Numbered from the stretch's first letter, positions 1-10,470 are shown. The stretch: DNA of 48,721 nt from Symbiodinium natans (GCA_905221605.1 CAJNDS010002483.1:160001-208721); one strand, 5' to 3'. Numbers and translations: made by a program. The notes: generated by a model from the sequence alone, not told the origin.

Positions 1-96
1 CCGTAAACCCTCAACACAGGATCTCGCCTTTGGTGCCAGCTGAGCCTGCTGAGGCTCCGTTCTTGCCTGGGCTTCGGAGGTTTAGCGAGCTTCGGG
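1..96 (-). other. Short coding-like island, contig start
   Basis: Complex sequence before the first heptamer array. The minus strand is open and reads SEAQARTEPQQAQLAPKARS, a charged Ala/Gln-rich composition like the islands at 2,480-2,548 and 20,331-20,412. No start codon, stop or family is recognisable, and the island is cut by the window edge. It may be an exon fragment or chance. Confidence 0.2.
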
Positions 97-168
97 TTTA
101 GGGTTTAGGGTTTAGGGTTTAGGGTTTAGGGTTTAGGGTTTAGGGTTTAGGGTTTAGGGTTTAGGGTT
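97..168 (+). repeat. Telomere-like array (TTTAGGG), about 10 copies
   Basis: Uninterrupted TTTAGGG heptamers. The array is internal: complex sequence lies on both sides, so this is not a chromosome end as assembled. Confidence 0.95.
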
Positions 169-301
169 ACAAGTAGTATTCCCTTAGGGTCCCTATATAA
201 GTATACGATAAGAACCCCCCCCCAAAACCAGTAAGCGGCACCAGGAGCACAATCTCCACCACCAAAACATTCGGGCCCCTTTGTGGGTCCCCTACATAAT
301 A

Positions 302-438
302 CTTGGAGGTTCAATAAATTCAATAACCAATTGTAACTGTACTTATAACTGTATGTAGAACCATATGAGGGCACTTAGGGGCTTATAAGTGGGTTCTAAG
401 TACAGGTATAATTGGTTCATAAGTACCATGAACCTCCC
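302..438. mobile_element. Foldback (inverted-repeat) element, GGAGGTTCA family
   Basis: The left arm starts CTTGGAGGTTCA at 302 and the right arm ends TGAACCTCCCAG at 439. Reading the right arm on the minus strand reproduces most of the left arm over about 50 nt (shared GGAGGTTCA, AACCAATT, CTGTACTTA). The interior is AT-rich and non-coding. The arm sequence recurs at 12,256-12,621. It is probably a small non-autonomous foldback or MITE-like element; no transposase or clear target-site duplication is visible. Confidence 0.5.
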
Positions 439-624
439 AGTACGGTACCCTTGTAATAAGGATCCCAAAAAGGAGAGAAGCACCGCAATGAAGGGGGGGG
501 GGGGGGGTTACGAAAATAAGGAACCCCCAACATAGATCCCAAATAGTAGGACTCTCTTATCGTAAGCAATGAGGACCCAAATCAGGTACCCCATTTCGGA
601 AACCCCATATGGACCAAAGATTTT
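439..624. other. Gene-free stretch with a 15-nt G tract
   Basis: Low-complexity sequence with a run of 15 G at 493-507 and short GGACCC or GGTACC-type words. No open frame or recognisable element. Confidence 0.4.
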
Positions 625-790
625 CAAGGGTATAAGGAGGGACCCCTTGAAGGGACCCTTAATCTTATTCCCCTATATCACCCCTATATATACCTTATAG
701 AGTCCCTAAAAAGGTATATATATATATATATGCACCTAAGCACCCCCTTTACAACCCCCAAATCACCCCTGAGGTCCCAAAGAAGGGTCC
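625..790. repeat. Dispersed segment, paralogue of 45,928-46,145
   Basis: Contains the order GGTATAAGGAGGGACC, CTTATTCCCCTATA, ACCCCTATATATACCTTATA, an AT dinucleotide run (718-731) and CTGAGGTCCC. The same words occur in the same order at 45,928-46,145, with an expanded AT/TG microsatellite there. It is a diverged segmental copy and non-coding. Confidence 0.6.
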
Positions 791-1275
791 CTCTGTTAGT
801 CCCTTCTCAACAAAGAACTAGACTCACGCGTTCATGTGTTAGGATCACAAGGCGAAGAACATCACGTAATCAGTGGTGGCGGCGTGAGGGCCCCATTGAC
901 ATAAGTAGCAAATCTTTGCACCGAACGGACGACATGAATCCCTAAACCCTACACCCTAAGCCCTAAACCCTAACCCCTAAGTAGCACAACTATTTTGTTC
1001 TCATGGTGAGGTCCAGCGTGATGATGATGGCGCTCGTTTAAGAGCTTGATGGATATTGAGCCGGGTGGTCATGACCTCATATGATATGTGGGTTCCCGAC
1101 ATTTGGGTGTAGGGTTTAGGGTACCCTATTGGGGTCCTTGATCTCTACTAGTTGGGAGTCCATATCGGGGGTCCCGAATTTTCGTAAACCTCCGTGCTGC
1201 TTCCTACTCCGTAGCAAGGGAACTTCAAAACTATTCAAGTTCACAGAGCTGCATTGCTTAGTCTTCCAGTGAAAA
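791..1275. other. Gene-free mosaic with degenerate heptamers
   Basis: Unique-looking sequence with degenerate CCCTAA variants at about 933-985 and isolated heptamers near 1,110-1,120. Nothing else recognised. Confidence 0.4.
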
Positions 1276-1543
1276 ACCCTAAACCCTAAACCCTGAACCC
1301 TAAACCCTAAACCCTAAACCCTAAACCCTAAACCCTGTACTTGTCTTCATTTCTACTTGTCCTTCGCTTTGTTCCTCCTTACCCAAGCAGATGATGACTC
1401 CAAGCCTCTTCTTCTCGAAAATGCACCAAGACCATGATTCCGGGACACAGCCCTAAACCCTAAACCCTAAACCCTAAACCCTAAACCCTAAACCCTAAAC
1501 CCTAAACCCTAAACCCTAAACCCTAAACCCTAAACCCTAAACC
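1276..1543 (-). repeat. Two CCCTAAA telomere-like arrays
   Basis: CCCTAAA runs at 1,276-1,336 (with one CCCTGAA variant) and 1,451-1,543 (about 13 copies), separated by about 115 bp of complex sequence. Orientation is opposite to the array at 97-168. Confidence 0.95.
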
Positions 1544-1988
1544 TCAACCCTAACCGTTTCCAGCCCAGAACTCCAAAACTGCGATCCCGGGTTGGGAACC
1601 TTTCAGACCCAAATTCACCACACCATCATTCCCAACCCCACCTCCCCCCGCTTCTCAGCTCGAAAACAGGGGATATTCCCGGCTCATCGATAGTACAATC
1701 TAAACCGCAGTCGAACTCAAGGGCTCCTCCCCTAAACCCTAAACCCTAAACTCTAAACCGCCTGGCTCATCGAAGATTACAATCCTGACTGAAGCCCGAA
1801 GAGTATAAACTCCACACTTTCCGTGCCCAAAACCCTCAACTTCCTGCACCCCAAGCCCCAAACTGCCTAACCCCTCAACACCCGAAGCCCCAAACTTCCG
1901 AAATACCTAACCCCCAACACCCGAAATGCACAAACTTCCAAAATTTCCAAACCCTAAACCCTAAACCCCACATCCTCAACTTCCTAGT
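1544..1988. other. Gene-free stretch with scattered heptamers
   Basis: Contains isolated CCCTAAA units and near-heptamers such as CCCCAAA and CCCGAAG. No gene or larger repeat recognised. Confidence 0.4.
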
Positions 1989-2133
1989 CCCTTTTGTGTG
2001 TCGAAGCTGCTTCCTTGGCAGAGTCCGTCGCGGCCTCCACCACCTGCGCCTTGATCGGAGAGGGGTCCTTCCAGGGGCTCACCACATCTTCGCCAGTGTA
2101 CGAGGCTGTGTGATGTCTGATATTGCAGTGTGC
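1989..2133 (-). pseudogene. Coding-like island (possible exon remnant)
   Basis: The minus strand is open for about 48 codons without an ATG and ends in TAG. The translation includes TGEDVVSPWKDPSPIKAQVV followed by EAATDSAKEAAS, with balanced charged residues and no repeat signature, unlike the surrounding heptamers. It is bracketed by telomere-like repeats. It could be an exon or a decayed exon; no family is recognised. Confidence 0.35.
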
Positions 2134-2479
2134 GGTTCAGTGTTTAGGGTTTAGTTTAGGGTTTTAGGGAGAAAGACAACAAGCGACTTGACCTGAGTTG
2201 GCAAGAGGAAAAACCGCAAACACGCCACACGCCCAGGTTGAAACAAGCAACACCCCGACTGACAGAGGCCTGCACCGTAAACCCTAAACCCCGTATCCCT
2301 GTGATCAGAAAGGCCCCGCAAAGAGGCAACACACACACACACACTCAAACCCTAAACCCAACTAGGCAACCTCAATTTAGGGTTTAGAGCGTTTCTGCAA
2401 AAACCCTAAACCCTAAACCCTAAAGCCAAGACCCTAAACCCTAAACAAACCCTAAACCCTAACCACGAAAACCAACATC
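2134..2479. repeat. Mixed-orientation heptamers and an AC microsatellite
   Basis: TTTAGGG-type units near 2,141-2,165 and 2,378-2,388, CCCTAAA units near 2,278-2,290 and 2,401-2,465, and an (AC)n run at about 2,329-2,344. Open frames here are translations of these repeats. Confidence 0.6.
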
Positions 2480-2548
2480 TCCCCTTCGGCGACATCCTGA
2501 AGCTCTGCTCTCGCCTTGGCTTCGGCTGATGTGGCCGCCGCCTGAAAT
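2480..2548 (-). pseudogene. Ala/Glu/Lys-rich coding-like island
   Basis: The minus strand reads AAATSAEAKARAELQDVAEG. The first codon follows TTTCAG, which fits a 3-prime splice acceptor. The SAEAKA core recurs at 20,331-20,412 in the same orientation, again after a CAG. The composition suits an alpha-helical or coiled-coil segment. Either an exon or an exon remnant; no family assigned. Confidence 0.4.
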
Positions 2549-2571
2549 TTACAAGAAGACGCAGATTTCGG

Positions 2572-2681
2572 TTTTAGGGTTTAGGGTTTAGGGTTTCGGG
2601 TTTAGGGCAGCCCAACCCCACATTCGAATCCAAGAGGACCCTAAACCCTAAACCCGAAACCCTAAACAGCCCTAAACCCTA
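2572..2681. repeat. Short heptamer runs in both orientations
   Basis: TTTAGGG units at about 2,575-2,607, then CCCTAAA units at 2,639-2,680 leading into the C-rich tract. Confidence 0.8.
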
Positions 2682-2812
2682 CCCCCACCCCCCCCACCCC
2701 CACCCCCCCCACCCCCCCCCACCCCCCCCACCCCCACCCCCCCCCCCCCCCCCCACCCCCCCACCCCCCCCCCCCCCCACCCCCACCCCCCCCCCACACC
2801 CCCCCCCCCCCC
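2682..2812. repeat. C-rich tract (G-rich on minus strand)
   Basis: About 130 bp almost entirely C with single A interruptions. The minus strand carries many G runs of five or more and so could form G-quadruplexes, and the plus strand i-motifs. It abuts the left inverted repeat of the satellite island. The Gly-rich open frame on the minus strand is a translation of this tract. Confidence 0.9.
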
Positions 2813-2819
2813 GTGGGTG

Positions 2820-2849
2820 GCTTAAATAGGGTCTATTTGGAAGCTGGGA
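2820..2849 (+). repeat. Left inverted-repeat end of the satellite island
   Basis: A 30-nt sequence with core AAATAGGGTCTATTTGGAAG. Its exact reverse complement is at 31,217-31,246, and the same with one extra A is at 10,704-10,734. Confidence 0.8.
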
Positions 2850-5530
2850 CTCGGGTTTTCTTATAGCCATACACGTTTCCACGAGGGTACGCTGCTGTCA
2901 CGTCAGTCGTACTATGGAGGCCTCAGGAACAAGAACCAGGTAGTTCCTCTTTTCTCTTCTCTTTTTCTCCTCAATCCTAAAGTCGAAGGCTCTCGTGAGG
3001 AGAAGAGAAGGGAGAGAAGGAGGGAAAGATAAGAGGAACACGATTTTCATGGGAAGAGCCAAGAAAAGAATAGAAGAGAGATAAAACAAGGCGCAAAGAA
3101 GATGGTACTCTTCTTTATCTATCCTCTCTCCCTTATCTCTCCGTTCCCTCTGTCTTTTCGAAATGAGAAAAACAAAAAGAAAGATGAAAAGAAGAAGGGT
3201 TAGGAAAAGAGCCGAAGAGATAGGCCGAAAAGAGGGGTATGGTGAAGTACGGCAAAGGTCCACGCACAAGGAGTCACCTTCTGCTTACCCTTCCACTGCT
3301 TGATTTTACAAGCTCCTTTCTTGTGTTTTATCAGTTAAAATTAAAAGGAAACAGAAGGAGAGAAGGGAAAGGGAAGTGAGAGAGGAGAGACAACAAGGAG
3401 GCCATTTTAATTTCCTGTGAGTTATCAAAAGGAATGCAATATTATGGGAAGAGCAATGGAAAAAAAGAGTGGAAGAGAAATTAAGACAGGAGAGGGAGGT
3501 GCAAAAATAAGGCAAAGAGAAGATGGTGCCGTTTTCATCTCACCTCTCGTTCTTATCTTCCTCTTCTCTGGTTCTTTTCCCTGTGAAATAAAAAAACAAA
3601 AGGAAGGACAATGAACATATAAAGGAACCCGTTTTCGTTTTCCGTTTGGGCACAAGGAAAAAAAACAGAGGCGATAGGGCGAGAGGAGGGGTTTGCTGAA
3701 GCATGGGGAGGGTGTACGGGCAAGGGGCCAACTCCGCCCACTTCCCCCATCCATTGAAAGAGGAAAAGGAACAGGGCCTCCATTCCCCTCTTATTCTTCC
3801 TTTCTTGCGTTTTTGTCGTTTAGAAGGGAACAGGAGAAGAGGAGGGAGAGAGAAGGAGAGAGGAGACATAAAAAGGGTTGCATTTTTAATGGGAAGAGCA
3901 AAGAAAAGACCAGAAGAGAGATGATGGGAGAAGAGGGGGAGACAAAACAAGGCGCACAGAAAATGGGCAGATAAGAAGAGAGGAAAGGGAATGACCAAGT
4001 ACAATGAGGAGTTCTTCAATTTCCCTCCCTATCTCTTATGTTACTTTTCCTTCTTGTGGGGTGTCCCTTTTTCTCTTGAAGATGCAGAAAACGATTGAAA
4101 AGGACACCCGTTCCATCGCCCATATGTAGGGAAAGAGAGAGAATCATGAGCATCAGCTGGGCTTGCTGCCAATCCAACATGGGCGTCCCTTTTAATCGCA
4201 TTCTGTGTCCTTTTTTCTCGCTTGAAGATGCAGAAAACGATCCAAAAGCACATCTGTTGGAGGAAGAGAGAAGGAGAGAGGAGAGATACCAAGGATTGCA
4301 TATTTAATGGGAAGAGCAAGGAAGAGAATAGAAGACAGATGAATAGAGAAGATGGCGCTCTTCTTTATCTATTCTCTCTCCCTTGTTTCTCCCTTCCCTC
4401 TTTCTTTTCGAAATGAGAAAAACAAAAAGGAAGAACTATGAGAAGGAGAAGAGTAAGGAAAGGAACAGAAGAGATAGGCCGAGAGGATGAATATGATGGA
4501 GTATTATGGAAAGGCTCACGCGCAAGGAGTCACCCTCTGCTTACCTTTTCACTGCTTTATCATATGAGTTCCTTTCTTGTGTTTTATCAGTTAAAAGGAA
4601 GCGGAAGAAGAGAAGGGAAAGGGAAGTGAGAGAGGAAAGATAACAAGGATGCTATGTTTCCCGAAGCGTGCTGCAAGGAATAGAAGAGACAGGAAGCAAG
4701 GAGACGGAATCACAAAATAAGGCGCAAAGCTGTACATATCATCTCTCCCTTGTCTCTCCCTATTCCCTTTCGAACTAGAAAAAACCATTCTTGCTTTTCA
4801 CAGATAGGTTCCCTCTCTCCTCTTCAGGAAATCCCCTTTCCCTTATGTTGCTTTTTGAAGCGAATAAGAAAAATAGCAGATAAGAAGAGAGGAAAGGGTC
4901 AATTTCCCTCCCTATCTCTTATGTTGCTTTTCCTTCTTGTGGGGTGTCCCTGTTTCTCTTGAAGATGCAGAAAACGATTGAAAAGGACACCCGTTCCATC
5001 GCCCATGTGTAGGGAAAGAGAGAGAATCATGAGCATCAGCTGGGCTTGCTGCCAATCCAACATGGGCGTCCCTTTTAATCGCAGTCTGTGTCCTTTTTTC
5101 TCGCTTGAAGATGCAGAAAACGATCCAAAAGCACATCTGTTGGAGGAAGAGAGAAGGAGAGAGGAGAGATACCAAGGATTGCATATTTAATGGGAAGAGC
5201 AAGGAAGAGAATAGAAGACAGATGAATAGAGAAGAGGGAGAGACAAAACAAGGCGCAGAGAAGATGGCACTCTTCTTTATCTATTCTCTCTCCCTTGTTT
5301 CTCCCTTCCCTCTTTCTTTTCGAAATGAGAAAAACAAAAAGGAAGAACTATGAGAAGGAGAAGAGTAAGGAAAGGAACAGAAGAGATAGGCCGAGAGGAT
5401 GAATATGATGGAGTATTATGGAAAGGCTCACGCGCAAGGAGTCACCCTCTGCTTACCTTTCCACTGCTTTATCATATGAGTTCCTTTCTTGTGTTTTATC
5501 AGTTAAAAGGAAGCAGAAGAGAAGGGAAAA
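2850..5530. repeat. Purine-rich degenerate long-period repeat
   Basis: GA-rich plus strand made of a module repeated at least six times. Modules start near 3,047, 3,443, 3,888, 4,307, 4,668 and 5,190, so the period varies from about 360 to 520 bp. Each carries ATGGGAAGAGCAA-like words, then ACAAGGCGCA, then a pyrimidine block (CTCTTCTTTATCTAT), then TTTTCGAAATGAGAAAA. Half-module copies share TCTTGTGTTTTATCAGTTAAAA. Many open frames exist on both strands but they shift between modules and have strongly biased residues, so I do not call genes. Confidence 0.75.
4017..5525. repeat. Tandem ~0.9-kb repeat within the purine-rich region
   Basis: The unit starting at about 4,017 (CTCCCTATCTCTTATGTT) repeats from about 4,900, a period of 883 bp, and the second unit stops where the 55-bp satellite starts. 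The first unit lacks about 30 bp (around 4,345) that the second has at about 5,235-5,265. The lost piece is bounded by short AGAGAAGA direct repeats. In the second assembly copy both units keep it and the period is 913 bp. Confidence 0.85.
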
Positions 5531-7618
5531 GCAAAAATTGAGCCCAACATTTTAGGACCAGGGCTTGCGATCTGACTCTTTGGAGCAAAAATCGATTCCA
5601 AAATCTTAGGGACCAGGGCTTGCGATGTTACTCTTTGGAGCAAGAAATGAGCCCAAAATCTTAAAGACCGGGGCTTGCGATTTCACCTTTTGGAGCAAAT
5701 ACTGGGCCCAAAATCTTAGGGACCAGGGCTTGCAATTTGACTCCGTGGAGCACAAATCGACCCCGAAATCTTAGGGACCAGGGCTTGCGATTTGACTCTG
5801 TGGAGCACAAATCGACCCCGACAACTTAGGGACCAGGGCTTGCGATTTGACTCTTTGGAGCAAAAATCGACCCAAAAATCTAAGGGACCAGGGCTTGCGA
5901 TTTTACTCTTTGGCGCAAAAACTGGGCCCCAAATCTTAGGGACCAGGGCTTGCGATGTCACTCTTTGGAGCAAAATTGAACCCAAAGTCTTAGGGAGCAG
6001 GGTTTGCGATTTGACTCTTTGGAGCAAAAACTGGGCCCCAAATCTTAGGGACCAGGGCTTGCGGTTTGACTCTTTGGAGCAAAAATTGAACCCAAAATCT
6101 TAGGGACCAGGGCTTGCGATTTGACTCTTTGGAACCAAAAACTGGGCCCAAAATCTTAGGGACAGGGCTTGCGATGTCACTCTTTGGAGCAAAAAATGAA
6201 CCCAAAATCTTAGGGACCAGGGCTTGCGATTTGACTCTTTGGAGCAAAAACTGGGCCCCAAATCTTAGGGACCAGAGCTTGCGATTTGACTCTTTGGAGC
6301 AAAAATTGAACCCAAAATCTTAGGGACCAGGGCTTGCGATTTGACTCTTCGGAGCAAAAACTGGGCCCAAGATCTTAGGGACCAGGGCTTGCGATGTCAC
6401 TCTTTGGAGCAACAATGAATGCAAAATCTTAGGGACCAGGGCCTGCGATTTGACTCTTTGGAGCAAGAATTGAACCCAAAATCTTAGGGACCAGGGCTTG
6501 CGATTTGACTCTTTGGAGCAAAAACTGGGCCCAAGATCTTAGGGGCCAGGGCTTGCGATGTCACTCTTTGGAGCAAAAAATGAACCCAAAATCTTAGGGA
6601 CCAGGGCTTGCGATTTGACTCTTTGGAGCAAAAACTGGGCCCCAAATCTTAGGGACCAGGGCTTGCGATGTCACTCTTTGGAGCAAAAAATGAACCCAAA
6701 ATCTTAGGGACCAGGGCTTGCGATGTCACTCTTTGGAGCAAAAACTGGGCCCCCAATCTTAGGGACCAGAGCTTGCGATGTCACTCTTTGGAGCAAAAAT
6801 TGAACCCAAAATCTTAGGGACCAGGGCTTGCGATTTGACTCTTTGGAGCAAAAACTGGGCCCCAAATCTTAGGGACCAGAGCTTGCGATGTCACTCTTTG
6901 GAGCAAAAATTGAACCCAAAATCTTAGGGACCAGGGCTTGCGATTTGACTCTTCGGAGCAAAAGCTGGGCCCCAAATCTTAGGGACCAGGGCTTGCGATG
7001 TTACTCTTTGGAGCAAAGATTGAACCCAAAATCTTAGGGACCAGGGCTTGCGATTTGACCCTTTGGAGCAAAAACTGGGCCCAAAATCTTAGGGACCAGG
7101 GCTTGCGATTTGACTCTTTGGAGCACCTGGGCCCAAGATCTTAGGGACCAGGGCTTGCGATGTCACTCTTTTGGGCAAGAAATGAGCCCAAAATCTTAGG
7201 GAGCAGGGCTTGCGATTTGACCCTTTGGAGCAAAAACTGTGCCCCAAATCTTAGGGACCAGGGCTTGCGGTTTGACTCTGTGGAGCAAAAATTGAACCCG
7301 AAATCTTCGGGACCAGGGCTTGCGATTTGACTCTTCGGAGCAAGAAATGAGCCAAAAATCTTAAGGACCAGGGCTTGCTTTGGAGCAAAAAACTGAGTCC
7401 AAAATCTTAGGGACCAGGGCTTGCGATTTGACTCTTTGGAGCAAAAACTGGGCCCCAAATAATAGGGACCAGGGCTTGCGATGTTACTCTTTGGGGCAAG
7501 AAATGAGCCTAAAATCTTAGGGACCAGGGCTTGCGATGTTACTCTTTGGGGCAAGAAATGAGCTCAAAATCTTAGGGACCAGGGCTTGCGATGTCACTTT
7601 TTGGAGCAAAACCTGTGC
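5531..7618 (+). repeat. 55-bp satellite, about 38 copies
   Basis: The unit core is GACCAGGGCTTGCGATTTGA followed by CTCTTTGGAGCAAAAA. Neighbouring monomers often alternate between an ACTGGGCCC ending and an ATTGAACCC ending, giving a dimeric ~110-bp higher-order pattern. A GATTTGAC or GATGTCAC difference also tends to segregate. Because 55 is not a multiple of 3, the repeat cycles through frames. The long open frames (for example 5,792-6,103 on plus, 7,141-7,554 on minus) are repeat translations. Confidence 0.95.
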
Positions 7619-7990
7619 CCTAGTATTGGGGGGAGGAGGGCTCGTGATTTAGTATTGGGAGGAGGCCCGGGCTCGTAAATTAGTATTGGGGGGAGGCCCG
7701 GGCTCGTGATTTAGTATTGCGGGAGGCCCGGGCTCGTGATTTAGTATTGGGGGGAGGCCCGGGCTCGTGATTTAGTATTGGGGGGAGGCCCGGCCTCGTA
7801 ATTTGGAGGCCCGGGCTCGTGGTTTAGCCCGGGCTCGTGATTTAGTATTGGGGGGAGGCCCGGGCTCGTGATTTAGTATTGCGGGAAGGCCCGGGCTCGT
7901 AATTTAGTATTGGGGGGAGGCCCGGGCTCGTGATTTCGTATTGGGGGGAGGCCCGGCTCGTGGTTTAGTGTTGGGGGGAGGAGGATGCCC
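7619..7990 (+). repeat. 31-bp GC-rich satellite, about 11 copies
   Basis: The unit contains TTTAGTATTGGGGGGAGGCC followed by CGGGCTCGTGA. Units vary by TATTGCGGG substitutions and truncations near 7,800-7,835. It directly follows the 55-bp satellite. Confidence 0.9.
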
Positions 7991-9047
7991 CAGCCCCCAC
8001 CCCCCATTTGGAAATAAATGAATTACTTGAATTAATTGAAATAATTGAATTAATTCAATTAATTCAATTAATTGATTTATTTCCAAAGGGGAGGTGGAAT
8101 TAATTTAATTAATTGAATTAATTCAATTATTTCAATTAATTCCAGTAATTCATTTATTTCCAAATGGGGGGGATTCCCCAGCCCCCACCCCCCCCCCCTT
8201 TGGAAATAAATGAATTAATTGAATTAATTGAATTAATTGAATTAATTCAATTAATTCAATTAATTCAATTAATTCAATTAATTCATTTATTTCCAAAGGG
8301 GAGGTGGAATTAATTGAATTAATTGAATTAATTCAATTATTTCAATTATTTCAATTAATTCAATTAATTCAATTAATTCATTTATTTCCAAATGGGGGGG
8401 ATTCCCCAGCCCCCACCCCCCCCCTTTGGAAATAAATGAATTAATTGAATTAATTGAATTAATTGAATTAATTGAATTAATTGAATTAATTGAATTTCAA
8501 TTAATTCAATTAATTCATTTATTTCCAAAGGGGAGGTGGAATTAATTGAATTAATTGAATTAATTGAAGTAATTCAATTATTTCAATTAATTCAATTAAT
8601 TCAATTAATTCAATTAATTCAATTAATTCATTTATTTCCAAAGGGGGGGGAGGGGTGGGGGCTGGGGAATCCCCCCATTTGGAAATAATTGAATTAATTG
8701 ACTTAATTGAATTAATTGAATTAATTGAATTAATTGAATTAATTGAATTAATTGAATTAATTGAATTAATTGAATTAATTGAATTAATTGAATTAATTGA
8801 ATTAATTGAATTAATTGAATTAATTGAATTAATTGAATCAATTCAATTAATTCAATTAATTTCAATTAATTCAATTAATTCAATTAATTCCACCCCCCCC
8901 CCTTTGGAAATAAATGAATTAATTGAATTAATTGAATTAATTAATTGAATTAATTCAATTAATTCAATTAATTCATTTATTTCCAAAGGGGGGGGTGGTG
9001 GGGGCTGGGGAATCCCCCCCATTTGGAAATGAATGAACTAATTGAAC
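7991..9047. repeat. AT-rich foldback array (9-bp AATTGAATT units)
   Basis: Serial palindromic units. Each starts TTTGGAAATAAATGAATTAA, runs through AATTGAATT 9-mers, switches to the reverse-complement AATTCAATT 9-mers and ends AATTCATTTATTTCCAAA. Units are separated by GGGGAGGTGG or by a C/G-rich spacer around GATTCCCCAGCCCCCACC, which occurs in both orientations (for example forward at about 8,169 and inverted at about 8,645-8,680). The longest pure 9-mer run is about 8,700-8,838. Open frames (ELI and INS repeats) are translations of the 9-mer. Confidence 0.9.
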
Positions 9048-9766
9048 GAAATTATTTAAACTATCGCGGCTCGATTTGGCCAAATTTTGACGGGCAGCCT
9101 GCGGGCAAAATTTGGCCAAATCGGGCTGCTCTTCGTATGCCATGAGAAATGCGCGGCTCGATTTGGCCAAATTTTGCCCGGAGGCTGCCCGGCAAAATTT
9201 GGCCAAATCGAGCCGCGCATTTCTCAGCGCGTACGACGAGCAGCCCGATTTTTCCAAATTTTGCCCGCAGACTGCCCGGCAAAATTTGGCCAAATCGAGC
9301 CGCGATAGTTTAAATAATTTCGGGCCTCCAGAAAGGCGCGGCTCGATTTGGCCAGATTTTGCCGGGCAGTCTGCGGGCAAAATTTGGCCAAATCGGGCTG
9401 CTCGTCGAACGCGATGAGAAATGCGCGGCTCGATTTGGCCAAATTTTGCCGGGAAGCCTCCGGGCAAAATTTGGCCAAATCGAGCCGCGCCTTTCTGAAG
9501 GCCCGAAATTTTTAAACTATCGCGGCTCGATTTGGCCAAATTTTGCCGGGCAGCTTCCGGGCAAAATTTGGCCAAATCGGGCTGCCCTTCGTATGCGATG
9601 AGAAATGCGTGGCTCGATTTGGCCAAATTTTGCCCGAAGGCTGCCCGGCAAAATTTGGCCAAATCGAGCCGCGATAGTTTAAATAATTTCGGGCCTCCAG
9701 AAAGGCGCGGCTCGATTTGGCCAAATTTTGCCGGGCAGCCTCCGGGCAAAATTGGCCAAATCGAGC
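9048..9766. repeat. Nested palindrome block (GGCTCGATTTGGCCAAATTTTGCC family)
   Basis: Built from ~65-bp hairpins: GGCTCGATTTGGCCAAATTT, a short GC-rich loop region, then the reverse complement AAATTTGGCCAAATCGAGCC. Hairpins sit inside larger palindromes. The sequence AATTATTTAAACTATCGCGG at about 9,050 is mirrored by CCGCGATAGTTTAAATAATT at about 9,299, giving a ~270-bp palindrome centred near 9,185. Similar ones are bounded by GGGCCTCCAGAAAGGCGCGG and its partner near 9,490, and by ACTATCGCGG near 9,517. All open frames here are palindrome translations. Confidence 0.9.
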
Positions 9767-10470
9767 TGGGGGGGTGGGGTCTGGGGAATCCCCCCCATTT
9801 GGAAATAAATAAATTAATTGAATTAATTGAATTAATTGAATTAATTGAATTAATTGAATTAATTCAATTAATTAAATTAATTCAATTAATTCCACCCCCC
9901 CTTTGGAAATAAATGAATTAATTGAATTAATTGAATTAATTGAATTAATTGAATTAATTGAATTAATTGAATTAATTGAATTAATTGATTAATTGAATTA
10001 ATTGAATTAATTGAATTAATTGAATTAATTCAATTAATTCAATTAATTCATTTATTTCCAAAGGGGGGGGAGGGGTGGGGGCTGGGGAATCCCCCCCATT
10101 TGGAAATAAATGAATTAATTGAATTAATCGAAATAATTCAACTAATTCAACTAATTCAATTAATTCAATTAATTCATTTATTTCCAAAGGGGAGGTGGAA
10201 TTAATTGAATTAATTGAATTAATTGAATTAATTCCAATTAATTCAATTAATTCAATTAATTCAATTAATTCAATTAATTCAATTAATTCAATTAATTCAA
10301 TTAATTCAATTAATTCATTTATTTCCAAAGGGGGGGGTTCAATTAATTCAATTCAATTAATTCAATTAATTCAACTAATTCAATTAATTCCACCCCCCCC
10401 TTTGGAAATAAATGAATTAATTGAATTAATTGATTAAATTCATTAAATTCCAGGGGGGAAAGTGGAAATT
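9767..10470. repeat. Second AT-rich foldback array
   Basis: Same architecture as 7,991-9,047: TTTGGAAATAAATGAATTAA and its reverse complement bracket AATTGAATT/AATTCAATT 9-mers, with G- or C-rich spacers. The end decays into AAATTCATTAAATTCC-type sequence at about 10,430-10,490. Confidence 0.9.

Noticed and set aside
2679-2882. Glycine-rich protein on the minus strand
   Set aside because: It is the translation of the C-rich tract.
5531-7618. CRISPR-like regular array
   Set aside because: There are no unique spacers: the whole 55-bp unit repeats. The genome is clearly eukaryotic.
8655-8948. Long frames encoding ELI or INS repeats in the AT-rich arrays
   Set aside because: They are exact translations of the 9-bp repeat, exist on both strands, and change wherever the repeat inverts.
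8973-9749. 258-codon minus-strand frame rich in AKFGQIEPR and AKSSRAFL
   Set aside because: It follows the palindromic units. The same motifs appear on the opposite strand, as expected for inverted repeats.
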